A stretch of 64,000 nucleotides of DNA from Vibrio penaeicida (GTDB lineage Bacteria > Pseudomonadota > Gammaproteobacteria > Enterobacterales > Vibrionaceae). Location of the stretch: the NCBI RefSeq assembly GCF_030689305.1, contig NZ_JAUYVM010000004.1, positions 186,001 to 250,000 of the forward strand. The letters run 5' to 3'. A model generated the notes under the pieces. That model worked only from the letters and a program-made list of their open reading frames with translations. It searched no databases and was not told the DNA's origin. This document shows, piece after piece, positions 27,740 to 36,806 of this stretch. Positions within the stretch are counted from its first letter, which is position 1; each line of letters begins with the position of its first letter. The position numbers were made by a program, and so were the translations under genes.

Positions 27740-29370
27740 CGATTACCGTTTGCTAATGAAACCACTCGTTTTAGGGTCCAACGAATCAGTAATGGGACTT
27801 TATCCGTGCCGTTATCTTCGCAGTAACTGACAATGGCGAGCGCCAAATCGGGTTTAGCGTATTTTTTAAGAGCACGCGCGATGACTTTTTTGGCTGGAAT
27901 CTGATGATCCATCGGGATTTTTACAAGGGAACGAAAAAAGGGTTCGAACCCATTGGCGTAGAGGAAATGCTCGATGTCTCTGTCGGGAAGCTCGGTTAAG
28001 CGGTGACGCTCTTGCTCGTGGTTGAGTAAGCTGCGTACTGATGCCGAATATTTTTTGCCAGCGGCATCGCCATCAGTAACGACATGCCAATCAATATTGA
28101 ACGATTGCGCGACTTTCACTAAAGATTTCAAACCAGACTGCGCGAACTCAATAATTTGCACGCCTTCGGCGGCTAAGTTGTAATCCAGAAGTCGTGCTAA
28201 TTCGTTGAAAAGCCAAACCTCCGTTTCTCCTTCAACCAAAAGCCAACACCGAGCAAATAAAGCACTGGAGCGGTGAAAGCGTATATGGAATCCGATTTTT
28301 CGTAGTTCGTCCGCGGTTAGCTTTTTGTTCGAAATTGAATGCGCAACTGTTCGGTCGGAATGTCGAGTCAAGCGCCTAATCGTACTTAAAGGCACAGCGC
28401 TTAGAAGGTCACCACTATTTGTTGTGATGATCTTTTGCATTGGCAGTAGTTGAAAGATACTCCAAGCACGTATCAAGTGGGTAGGGTGTAGACGTCCTTC
28501 CGGATCTTCAATAATCAGTATGGGGCGAGCGCAACGCCTTAAATCAGCCGGACCTTTTGCTTGTAGATACGCACTCAGTAGACCCATAAGTAGCAAGCGC
28601 GTCTGTTTGTTATTGGTTTTATCTGCCAACTCCATAAGCGCATTTTTGTCGTTTTGGCTGGTACTCCCAAAGAAAATTCTATCGCGCTGTCGCCTTGGAT
28701 TCCCGCGGGTCTGCCCACGGACGTTAAAATAATGTTCAACAAGGTTTTGCATGGAATTTAAACTACTGCGCATTTCCCCTTTATTCACATGCCCAGGCAT
28801 AGCTAATAAGCGTCTTGAGGTATTTTCAATCCGCTTTTCTGCTCGGGAGTTGATTTCATTTTGAGTGTTATTCGTGATTTGTCGTCTTGCGTCCTTCAAA
28901 CGTATAACTGGGTGAAGAGCCATCAATTCTTGAGCAAGTTTATAGGCATGGTGTAAATGCAGTTGATTGCCAGATGCGTCTAAGAACATATAGTTGGTGG
29001 TGATTTTAAAGAGATCTCGTGTGGCGCTTAATCGATATATTATTCGCTTAGTGCCTTCGTCATCAGTTATCCATACCGGTTTTATTTTACGATATCGTCC
29101 AGCTTGTTCTTCACCAGTAAAACTGGCTTTCCAACTCAACACAATTTGCAGGTGTTGGGTCTGTTGCTCTGCAATTGAGTAGTCAACATGGAAATCCTGC
29201 ATAACAAATTCATAAGGTACACAGTCACTAGGTAGTGCGATAGAGAGTGCGTCAAGGAGCGAGGATTTACCCCAAGTATTTTCCCCAACAAGCGTTGTGA
29301 GCTCATCAAACGTCAGGGATAAACGCTTAATCCCGCGAAAACCAGCTATCTCTATTCTTTCTAACTGCAT
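27736..29370 (-). CDS. OLD-family ATPase/TOPRIM nuclease (YbjD-like)
   Basis: A 544-residue protein. The SMC/RecF-like ATPase begins LERIEIAGFRGIKRLSLTF with Walker A GENTWGKSS near residue 32 and Walker B ILIIEDPEGRLHP near residue 290. A C-terminal TOPRIM domain follows, with LLVEGETE and TDGDAAG acidic motifs. This is the class 2/YbjD branch of OLD proteins, cytoplasmic, presumably a nucleotide-dependent nuclease. No partner gene typical of Gabija or retron systems is next to it, so a defence role cannot be claimed. Start taken at the ATG giving MQLERIE. Confidence 0.88.
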   Translation of the reverse strand: MQLERIEIAGFRGIKRLSLTFDELTTLVGENTWGKSSLLDALSIALPSDCVPYEFVMQDFHVDYSIAEQQTQHLQIVLSWKASFTGEEQAGRYRKIKPVWITDDEGTKRIIYRLSATRDLFKITTNYMFLDASGNQLHLHHAYKLAQELMALHPVIRLKDARRQITNNTQNEINSRAEKRIENTSRRLLAMPGHVNKGEMRSSLNSMQNLVEHYFNVRGQTRGNPRRQRDRIFFGSTSQNDKNALMELADKTNNKQTRLLLMGLLSAYLQAKGPADLRRCARPILIIEDPEGRLHPTHLIRAWSIFQLLPMQKIITTNSGDLLSAVPLSTIRRLTRHSDRTVAHSISNKKLTADELRKIGFHIRFHRSSALFARCWLLVEGETEVWLFNELARLLDYNLAAEGVQIIEFAQSGLKSLVKVAQSFNIDWHVVTDGDAAGKKYSASVRSLLNHEQERHRLTELPDRDIEHFLYANGFEPFFRSLVKIPMDHQIPAKKVIARALKKYAKPDLALAIVSYCEDNGTDKVPLLIRWTLKRVVSLANGNR

Positions 29371-29550
29371 ACATACCAAAAGGTCTTCTTGAACTATGTT
29401 TTAAGCTTATACCATTTCGTTAAGCTTAAGCGGTGATAGGATCACAGTATTTAATAAACAAACACTTAGCGCCAACTTATCTATGATTCATTAATATGTC
29501 ATTCACATGGGGCTATGATAGAATGTCAAAAAGGTCAGTAAGATAAAACA

Positions 29551-31248
29551 ATGAAAAATCAAAATAAAAAAGCGTCGATCACGATTGCACACATCAACGA
29601 TACACACTCTTATTTCGAACCCAGTACCATTCAACTTCACTTAAACATCAGCGGCAGGCAAGTTTCCCCTTTCATCAGTGTTGGCGGCTTTGCTCGTATT
29701 TCAAACCGGTTACAACAAATTAGAAAAACAGCGCTCGAAAGTGATCGCCGTTTCTTGTTTTTGCATGCCGGTGATTGCTTTCAGGGCACACTTTACTTTT
29801 CTTTGTTTAAAGGAAGAGCCAATGCAGAAATGCTTAGTGCCTTGGAGCCAGACGCAATGGTGGTAGGGAATCACGAATTAGATATGGGAAATGAGCCAGT
29901 TGCTGATTTTCTCGACAATATCAATTTTCCTATGATTGCGAGTAATTGGGATTTATCCGCCGAGTGCAATAAACCTAATCAATTAAGTACTAAACAAAAC
30001 CTTCATTCGTACAACAAAGCCAAAAAACAAGGCAGCTGGTTAACGTTTGACGCCCACGGTGAACAAATTGCCGTATTCAGTTTATCTCTCGATAAAATGG
30101 CAGACATTTCGAATCCAGATCCAGATACCCCGTTTTTGAATGCAAAGATGGTTGCCGAGCAAACGATTGATGCGATTCGCGAGTCGGGGATCAATAAAAT
30201 AATCCTATTAAGCCATTTAGGGTATGAGGACGATAAACAGTTGGCAGAAGATGTTGACGGGATCAGCTTGATAATTGGTGGTCATTCACATGTGTTGCAA
30301 GGAGATTTCACTGATATAGGTCTTACTAAGCACGATGACTACGGGCTACTAATCAAGAACACAAGAATTGTACAAGCTGGGTGTTACGCTCAATTTATGG
30401 GGCACTGTGAAATCGATTTTAATGAAGATGGCACAATTGCCCGGTTTGAAGGAAAGAATGAACTTCTTGTTGGGCGCAGGTTAGCAATGGATGCCAGCTT
30501 AGACGAACTTGTCGACGATTCTGTGTACGACAGAACTCAAGCGGTAATTTATACCCACCCGAACGTTATTCGCTGTACGAAAGATCAAGCGGTGAAATCA
30601 ATTCTTGACGACAAATATCGCCCACAAGTAAACGAGATTAGAGCGAGAGTGATTGGAGAAGCGTCAAAAGTTTATCGCCACGTCCGAATCCCCGATGAAG
30701 ATGGCCCCAGCGAGCTAGCGCCAATAGTTTGTCGTTCTTTCTATGCCGTGATGAATAACGACGGCCATAATGTCGAGTTTGCAATTCACAATGCTGGTGG
30801 AGTCAGAAATTCACTTCCAAGCGGCAAAATTACCGTGGATGAAGTGGCAGGAAAATTGTTGCCGTTTGCCATACCTGTGGGCTATTACGACATAAAAGGT
30901 AAGTATCTCAAAGAGATGCTTGAAGGTGCCATCAATAACGCACTGAGTAATGGCGTGATTGGCACAGGATCGGGTAGTTACCCATACACACATAACCTGT
31001 GTTTTGAATACGATGCGGATGCGCCAATGGGACACCGTATTACTAACCTAATGATTGGTCATGCTCAGGGTTGGAAAAACGTCGAAGATGAAATAATTTA
31101 TCGAGGTTGTTCAACTGCTTACACTATGAAAGGTAAGGAAGGTTACGACGCTATTCTTAAGATGGAAGATCAAGGATTCGTGTCAACTCACTCTATGGCT
31201 GATTGCCTGATCGACCTCGTTCAATCTGACCCAACAATATTTATTTGA
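29551..31248 (+). CDS. 5'-nucleotidase/UshA-family metallophosphoesterase without a signal peptide
   Basis: A 565-residue protein with calcineurin-type metal-binding motifs: AHINDTHS, HAGDCFQGT, VVGNHELDMG, LLSHLGYEDD and IGGHSHV in the first 250 residues. The C-terminal 5'-nucleotidase domain has HNAGGVRNSLPSGKIT. Family members hydrolyse nucleotides or UDP-sugars and are normally exported. Here the N-terminus (MKNQNKKASITIAHIND) has no hydrophobic stretch, so a cytoplasmic enzyme is predicted. No neighbour explains its substrate. Confidence 0.88.
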   Translation: MKNQNKKASITIAHINDTHSYFEPSTIQLHLNISGRQVSPFISVGGFARISNRLQQIRKTALESDRRFLFLHAGDCFQGTLYFSLFKGRANAEMLSALEPDAMVVGNHELDMGNEPVADFLDNINFPMIASNWDLSAECNKPNQLSTKQNLHSYNKAKKQGSWLTFDAHGEQIAVFSLSLDKMADISNPDPDTPFLNAKMVAEQTIDAIRESGINKIILLSHLGYEDDKQLAEDVDGISLIIGGHSHVLQGDFTDIGLTKHDDYGLLIKNTRIVQAGCYAQFMGHCEIDFNEDGTIARFEGKNELLVGRRLAMDASLDELVDDSVYDRTQAVIYTHPNVIRCTKDQAVKSILDDKYRPQVNEIRARVIGEASKVYRHVRIPDEDGPSELAPIVCRSFYAVMNNDGHNVEFAIHNAGGVRNSLPSGKITVDEVAGKLLPFAIPVGYYDIKGKYLKEMLEGAINNALSNGVIGTGSGSYPYTHNLCFEYDADAPMGHRITNLMIGHAQGWKNVEDEIIYRGCSTAYTMKGKEGYDAILKMEDQGFVSTHSMADCLIDLVQSDPTIFI

Positions 31249-31362
31249 TCACAAATTGAACAGTTGGTCTGTATTTTGCTTCTATCAATGCGAGAGATGA
31301 TTCACTGCCGGCTACGAGTTAGCCATGAGCATCACTTATTTTATGCATTGGGAGAGTACCAT

Positions 31363-31458
31363 ATGTGGAGTAGAGACTGGCTAGACACCGTAATGGTGTG
31401 TGTATGGATTTTTGCTTGGTCTGCATTGGTCTATTTTATCCCGCTTACTGGGATGTAG
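31363..31458 (+). CDS. possible 31-residue single-pass membrane protein
   Basis: Starts MWSRDWLDTVMVCVWIF and continues as one hydrophobic helix to LTGM. GGGAG lies 8 bases before the ATG, and a good terminator follows 42 bases later, giving a complete small transcription unit. The upstream extension of this frame (from 31264) has no hydrophobic or codon support. I recognise no family. Confidence 0.5.
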   Translation: MWSRDWLDTVMVCVWIFAWSALVYFIPLTGM

Positions 31459-31499
31459 TTGAGTATCGATATCAAAATAATGCGATAAAGATACAATTT

Positions 31500-31525
31500 A
31501 GGAGCCATATGGCTCCTTTGTTTTT
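31500..31525 (+). terminator. Rho-independent terminator after the small membrane ORF
   Basis: AGGAGCC-ATAT-GGCTCCT (31500-31517) is a perfect 7-bp stem (palindromic throughout), followed by TTGTTTTT. Confidence 0.8.
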
Positions 31526-31550
31526 GGCTACGATAAAGACAAGCTAAGTG

Positions 31551-31585
31551 ATACTCAAACAGACCGATTAAGGCTGTTTGAGTAT
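31551..31585 (-). other. 12-bp stem-loop downstream of the COG3044 ATPase gene
   Basis: ATACTCAAACAG (31551-31562) and CTGTTTGAGTAT (31574-31585) pair perfectly around an 11-base loop. It lies 44 bases past the ATPase stop on the minus strand. No T-run follows on either strand, so it is more likely an mRNA end-protecting structure than a classical terminator. Confidence 0.55.
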
Positions 31586-31628
31586 ACACTCCTTATCTGT
31601 AACCTGTTTAAAGTGAGAGTAACTTTGG

Positions 31629-33287
31629 TTACTTTGCGGCTTTAAACTGAGACTGCCTCATACGATTCAATGCTGCCATGACGTCAATCACTCGTGGTTT
31701 TGCCAAATCACCGTGTTTTGGCATAGCATCAAACCAATTATCTTCCTTAATCATGTTTGCTAGATCTTTTGCTGGATACTTTGACCAGCTTGGAAGTTGA
31801 GCGAATTGAAACCACACCCATCCAATAGCGTTAATCTGACTTTCAGACTCAATTTGTTCAAGCGCTTGTAGATCTACTTGTTCTTTACCAAACCTTAAAC
31901 GCGCCTTTCCTTTCGAACCAACACGGAACTTACCTTCAGCCAAAATACCTTGCAGTGATTTTGAATTAAATGAGCGTTCAGAGAACGTAGCGAGCGCCTC
32001 AGTAGCTTCTTGAATGCGCTGTGTCGGATGTAGTTTGATCACTTCTTTAGCTTTTTCAGTTACATCGACTGCTTGGTAGTCGTGCATTTGAATGACGGTA
32101 TCGGCAACGTCTAGGTAATCTCCGGAGCCACCCATTACGATCAAAGTGGATATCTCGAGCTCATCACGGATCTGACCAATACGATCCACCAACGGAGTGA
32201 TGGGTTCTTCCCCTTTACTAACAAGCGCTTGCATGCGTTCATCACGGATCATGAAGTTAGTTGCCGACGTATCTTCATCAATCAGTAGACCAGTTGCGCC
32301 AGATTCGATGGACTCTTGAAGCCAAGCTGCCTGAGAAGTAGAACCAGACGCATCTTGAGTAGAAAACTCTTCCGTACTACGACCTTGCGGTAGGTGATTA
32401 ATGTAATTAGATAAGTTTAAGTTGTGTACGCAACGACCATCTTCGGCACGTATTTTCATTGCGTTTTCATCCGCGACAACATACTCACGTCCATCGCCGG
32501 GGATGTGGTCGTAAATAGAACGTTCGACCGCGTTCAATAGGGTAGACTTTCCGTGAAAACCACCACCAACAACGAGAGTGATGCCTTTTGGAATACCCAT
32601 GCCTTTTATCTTTCCGGAATTTGGCGTATCTAACTCAATGGTGAGCGATTCTGGAGAGGAGAATTCAACCGCGTCTTGCATCGGTAAATCACTGTTACCC
32701 GCTTTACGAGGTAATACGCTGCCGTTACCGACAAAAGCCATCAGGTTGTGTTCAGAAAGTTGCTTTCTTAATGCAACTTGATCTTCGATGATTTCGCAGT
32801 GTTGCTTAAGGCGGTCAATGTCGAGCTCCCTGTGTAGGGTCGCTTTACGAATAAACTTAGGTAAGTAAAACGTAAGAATATTAATCGCTTTCTTGCCGAG
32901 AATTGTGCGTCCATCTGCTGGGAGATCAACTTTAAATCTAAGCTCTATGCCTTGCTCGGTAAAAACAACGGAAGTGTGGTCCAAAACCGTTTGACCCGTC
33001 GACGCGATAAATACGTTGTTTTCTTGTGCTGCGAAGTGCGCGAAAGAGCGAGCAATAAAATCTCTGGCAGCGCGTTGGAATGCCGGTGAGGTTTCTTTTA
33101 ACCACTCTAAACCGGTTAAAGACCACTGGCGGAAAGCGCGCACTCGAGAAGCAGGAGCAAATGGGTCGGCTTGAGTGCTATCAATGAATAATTCAAAATC
33201 TCCGAAATCGTAACTGCCTTTAATTTTCTGGTAACTGCGGTAGTTTTGTTTTTCGATTGTTTTAAGTAATGCGATCAGTTGATCCAT
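31629..33287 (-). CDS. predicted ATPase of the ABC class (COG3044)
   Basis: A 552-residue soluble protein of the ABC_ATPase family (PF09818). Its Walker A is the family's atypical VVGGGFHGKSTLL near residue 250, and Walker B is GLLIDEDTSATNFM near residue 325. GGSGDYLDVADTVIQMHDY follows. No membrane segments or signature LSGGQ, so it is not a transporter subunit. The biological role of this widespread family is unknown. ATG at 33287 chosen over the GTG at 33299, without a strong ribosome site for either. Confidence 0.88.
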   Translation of the reverse strand: MDQLIALLKTIEKQNYRSYQKIKGSYDFGDFELFIDSTQADPFAPASRVRAFRQWSLTGLEWLKETSPAFQRAARDFIARSFAHFAAQENNVFIASTGQTVLDHTSVVFTEQGIELRFKVDLPADGRTILGKKAINILTFYLPKFIRKATLHRELDIDRLKQHCEIIEDQVALRKQLSEHNLMAFVGNGSVLPRKAGNSDLPMQDAVEFSSPESLTIELDTPNSGKIKGMGIPKGITLVVGGGFHGKSTLLNAVERSIYDHIPGDGREYVVADENAMKIRAEDGRCVHNLNLSNYINHLPQGRSTEEFSTQDASGSTSQAAWLQESIESGATGLLIDEDTSATNFMIRDERMQALVSKGEEPITPLVDRIGQIRDELEISTLIVMGGSGDYLDVADTVIQMHDYQAVDVTEKAKEVIKLHPTQRIQEATEALATFSERSFNSKSLQGILAEGKFRVGSKGKARLRFGKEQVDLQALEQIESESQINAIGWVWFQFAQLPSWSKYPAKDLANMIKEDNWFDAMPKHGDLAKPRVIDVMAALNRMRQSQFKAAK

Positions 33288-33393
33288 TCGAGAAGTCACT
33301 ATTTAGATTGGAGTGGAGGGGATTATACCCAAACCATGTAAAGATGCGACCTGAAAGGTTGTGGCTAAGGAGATGACTGCCAAGTGGCGTTCT

Positions 33394-35301
33394 TTAGTGT
33401 CGCGCTGCAATGCGCTGACCATTGAATTTCTTGGTGATTAGGCTATTTTCAAACTCATGGGTATTCATGGGTTTGCCATATAGGTATCCCTGAACATAAT
33501 CGCAGCCTTCATCAAGAATGAATTGTTCCTGGTCGTGGCTTTCCACACCTTCCATTACCACTTTCAGCTTGAGCTTCTTAGCCACATGAATAATAGAGCG
33601 GATGATTTCTTTATCTTGCTCACTACCGGAAATTTGATTGATAAAACTTTTATCGATTTTAATGCAGTCAAATGGGTATTTCTTGAGATAACTGAATGAA
33701 GAATATCCCGTACCAAAATCATCCAGTGACAACGTCACTCCTAGTCCGTGAAGTTTGCGAAGTGTTTGACCTGCGAGAAACTCATCGGCTATTAAGCTGG
33801 TCTCTGTCACTTCCAGCTCTAAGCATTTTGGATTAAGTTTATAATAATCAAGCAATTGCTCAATTTGTTCGACAAAGTTTGGATCTCGCAATTGAACCGC
33901 TGAAACATTAATGGCGACACGAAAATCCTTCATGTACTTCGTCCATTCAGCGGCACGTTGAATGGCACTTCTTAATACGTAATTGCCAACTTCAAAAATT
34001 AAGCCGTTCTTTTCCGCCAGCTGTATTAATGAATCGTTTGAGACTTGACCCAAAACTGGGTGGTTCCATCGAAGGAGGGCTTCTGCACCCAACCAATACC
34101 CATTCCTCGGCGATACCTTTGGTTGGAAGTAGAGCGTTAAATCATCGTTTCTCACCGCCTGCAGCAAGTAGCTTTCTAATTGGTTATTAGTTGGGGTTGT
34201 AATATTGGAATTGGCATAGAAAGCGTATTTTTTACCAGAATCTTTACAAGCAAGCATTGCTTCACCTGCGTGCTTAAGCATTAAGTTTGCGTTATCTGCA
34301 TCGTATGAGGTGGCGACGCCAATGAATGCATGTAAATGAAGTGGCTGACCATTAATAAAAAATTCCGATTGACCTATATCCACTAAGCGTTGACAGAGCG
34401 ATTCAAGGTTGTGTTGCGACTCTTCAATCTCAAGCGCGAAAACAAGGTCGATAGTGGAAGTGCGAGCTGTGATGCTATGTAATACATCGATGAAACCAAC
34501 GCGTTTTCGATACTCTTTAAGCACAGTATCAAACACTTCATAACCATGCTTTGCTAATAATCGACGTCCGTTTGTAAAACCAACATGAACAAAGGCGAGG
34601 GTGCTGTCTGTTGATTTCATCTGACCAAGTAATGTCTGCGCCTCGTCAATCAAAGCAAGCCTATTGAGAAAGCCTGTGCCTAAGTCATGGGATTGTTGAT
34701 ACAGAACTTTTTGCTCTGCTGCTTTGCGGCGGTCAATCTCCGTCCCAAGTGAAAAATTTAAGCTGGCTAGATCTTGTGTACGGCTTTGAACTCGGTTTCG
34801 TAATTCTCTATTGGTTTGTTCCAATTGGTACTGTTGATAAATCAGGGCAAGTTGCGACTCTACTGATTCTCGAAATGAGTCGAGAAGTGACTTCATAGTG
34901 GGAGAAAAATGGTTCTCTTTATTATCAAGAATACAAATGGTGCCAAATGGATCACCATTCGGCCAATTTAATGGGATTCCGTGATAAGCGATCATGCCTA
35001 ATTTAACATCGGGATTATTTGCCCATTTAGGGTCTTTCAATGCGTTTGGTACGGTGAGAGAACGTTGTTCTTCAATAACGGTCTCACAATATAGCTTGTC
35101 CTCTAAAGGTTCACATTCTGCTTCTTTATAGGGAGTATTGGCGGATTCTGAGGCTTTATAAACTTCGATAGAATGCCGATGCACTTGCATGATAAGTGCA
35201 GAGGGTACGTCGGATAACTCCGCAACCAAATTTACGATTTGTTGCCAGCTTTTTTGCATGTAAGCTGGAATTTCAATCTGACTAACGTCAATTTTTGACA
35301 T
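33394..35301 (-). CDS. GAF - degenerate GGDEF - EAL signalling protein
   Basis: A 635-residue protein. Residues about 20-165 are a GAF sensor domain, followed by a coiled-coil (YQQYQLEQTNRELRNRVQSR). The GGDEF-like domain (about 200-360) lacks the active-site GG(D/E)EF signature: the position reads TSTIDLVFALE, so no diguanylate cyclase activity is expected. The EAL domain (about 375-625) looks complete: GAEALLRWNHP, INVSAVQL, LEVTETSL, LDDFGTGYSSF, IKIDKSFI, MEGVES, QGYLYGKP. Probable c-di-GMP phosphodiesterase controlled by a small ligand at GAF. Confidence 0.92.
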   Translation of the reverse strand: MSKIDVSQIEIPAYMQKSWQQIVNLVAELSDVPSALIMQVHRHSIEVYKASESANTPYKEAECEPLEDKLYCETVIEEQRSLTVPNALKDPKWANNPDVKLGMIAYHGIPLNWPNGDPFGTICILDNKENHFSPTMKSLLDSFRESVESQLALIYQQYQLEQTNRELRNRVQSRTQDLASLNFSLGTEIDRRKAAEQKVLYQQSHDLGTGFLNRLALIDEAQTLLGQMKSTDSTLAFVHVGFTNGRRLLAKHGYEVFDTVLKEYRKRVGFIDVLHSITARTSTIDLVFALEIEESQHNLESLCQRLVDIGQSEFFINGQPLHLHAFIGVATSYDADNANLMLKHAGEAMLACKDSGKKYAFYANSNITTPTNNQLESYLLQAVRNDDLTLYFQPKVSPRNGYWLGAEALLRWNHPVLGQVSNDSLIQLAEKNGLIFEVGNYVLRSAIQRAAEWTKYMKDFRVAINVSAVQLRDPNFVEQIEQLLDYYKLNPKCLELEVTETSLIADEFLAGQTLRKLHGLGVTLSLDDFGTGYSSFSYLKKYPFDCIKIDKSFINQISGSEQDKEIIRSIIHVAKKLKLKVVMEGVESHDQEQFILDEGCDYVQGYLYGKPMNTHEFENSLITKKFNGQRIAARH

Positions 35302-35526
35302 GGAATCCTTTCCGTTTCCGAATTTTCTTCATCCTAACTACAATCATTATATGACGCAGGATTCAGGTCCAACGTATTAGATGACGGATTGTCGCAAAAT
35401 AGAGTCAGTACGCCAATTTTTCATTGAGCTTTCAGCACAAAGCGGAAGTTTGGGATCAAGATCTGAGCATTTTGATTCAAATTATATGTGAGTTTAGGGT
35501 AAATCATGGGCTAAGGAAGTGAACAA

Positions 35527-35595
35527 GCCATTCCCGTTGCAATATGTGGAATGGCCTGTAAGAAATGAATACTGCTTTAAGGATCCTACTTAAAG
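35527..35595 (-). other. two stem-loops between the GAF-EAL and fabV-like genes
   Basis: GCCATTCC/GGAATGGC (35527-35534 with 35548-35555) and CTTTAAG/CTTAAAG (35575-35581 with 35589-35595). The second ends two bases from the fabV-like stop and may act as its 3' structure. The nearly 300-base gap (35302-35597) otherwise holds only the presumed GAF-EAL promoter. Confidence 0.5.
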
Positions 35596-35597
35596 CT

Positions 35598-36728
35598 CTA
35601 GTACCCATTTAGTTCTAGGAAATCGGACTTGAAGCCTGCGTAGTCTCCAACTTGCTTGAAATTGGTCGCGTTCATCTCATTGAGCAACTCTGATACCTTT
35701 CTTTGAGTATCGGTATCTAACTCGTACTCATCAAGCCTGATCAGGCGTTCAGGATCGACAAGAATTTTGTTTACATACAGTTTTTCCCTAAACAGTCGCT
35801 GCATTTGCTCTATACATCCTTCGTGTGTTTGCTTTTCTTTCATTACTTTGTAAAGCGCAATAATATAAGGGCTAAACGTTGGTATATAGACACTCGCTTT
35901 GGTAACCAAAGCCTTACAAACGCAAGCGTAGGCACCGCCTTGATATTGAGAAAGTTTAATATTGAGCGAATGGCTCGTCTGATGGAGATCGACTTTAGCG
36001 TGACCCAGTGTTCCATCGAGATAGATTGGGTGGGTGACTTCTGAGCCTACATAGGAAAACGCAACGGTTTTACACCCTGTCGCGATTGAGTCTGAATTAA
36101 TTAGAGTATCAATCCAGCTTTCCCAATCTTCACCGCCCATCACACGAACTGTGGATTCGAGTTCTTCATTGCTTGCAGGCTCTACGGTATTTGCAACCCA
36201 AGAATCATCTTCTAGCAGTATTGAAGCACCTTGGACCGCTTCATTGAGTGGCTTTATTGACGAATACCAGAAACTGTCGTTGTCTTTGCGGCGTTTTGCT
36301 GCAGCAAGGCTATAAATAATGAGGTCGACTTCACCTTCAAAGTAAGTTTCGATCGCTTCTATAACCTGCTCCCGAATTTCCGAAGAAAAGGCATCACCCG
36401 CGATATTAACCGCTACGCGATCTTCTTTGTTTGCCTCTTGTTCAAAGTAAACGTTGTTATGCCAACCAGCACTTCCAGTGAAATTATCCGATGGTGCGTG
36501 TTCGTGCGAAACGCTAATGGTATTTGCTTTTGCACCACCGAAAGTCAGTGCAATCCTTGCGGCTAACCCCAAACCGGATGAGCCGCCCAAAATTAGTACA
36601 CGTTTAGGCGTAGTATCTATTGGTAATGATTTTTTAACCGTTTCAATTTGCTTGCTTACGGCAGCTTGACAACCTTCGGGGTTTGCTGAGCGGGCAACGA
36701 CACCTTCAATCACTGGCTTGTTCTGCAT
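35598..36728 (-). CDS. FabV-like trans-2-enoyl-CoA/ACP reductase, divergent paralogue
   Basis: A 376-residue member of the FabV/TER family of NADH-dependent enoyl reductases. N-terminal KPVIEGVVARSANPEGCQAAVSKQ and the Rossmann motif VLILGGSSGLGLAARIALTFG match the family layout. The active-site Tyr-X8-Lys appears as YLDGTLGHAK near residue 235. FabV proteins are about 400 residues and typically contain a SYxGSE-xT-PIY block, here FSYVGSEVTHPIY. Shorter length and many substitutions suggest a second, specialised copy. It lies 79 bases downstream of tesA on the same strand, so the two may share a transcript for acyl-chain metabolism. Confidence 0.82.
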   Translation of the reverse strand: MQNKPVIEGVVARSANPEGCQAAVSKQIETVKKSLPIDTTPKRVLILGGSSGLGLAARIALTFGGAKANTISVSHEHAPSDNFTGSAGWHNNVYFEQEANKEDRVAVNIAGDAFSSEIREQVIEAIETYFEGEVDLIIYSLAAAKRRKDNDSFWYSSIKPLNEAVQGASILLEDDSWVANTVEPASNEELESTVRVMGGEDWESWIDTLINSDSIATGCKTVAFSYVGSEVTHPIYLDGTLGHAKVDLHQTSHSLNIKLSQYQGGAYACVCKALVTKASVYIPTFSPYIIALYKVMKEKQTHEGCIEQMQRLFREKLYVNKILVDPERLIRLDEYELDTDTQRKVSELLNEMNATNFKQVGDYAGFKSDFLELNGY

Positions 36729-36806
36729 GTCTTGGTCCTAATTATTATCGTAACCGCATAACCTTACACCAATAATGGGTATATTCAATTGAGCTAGAAC
36801 AGCAAA

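Noticed and set aside
27736..29370. OLD-type nuclease as an antiphage system
   Set aside because: It is the single-gene YbjD-like form with no UvrD-like helicase (Gabija) or other defence partner. Neighbours are ordinary chromosomal genes.
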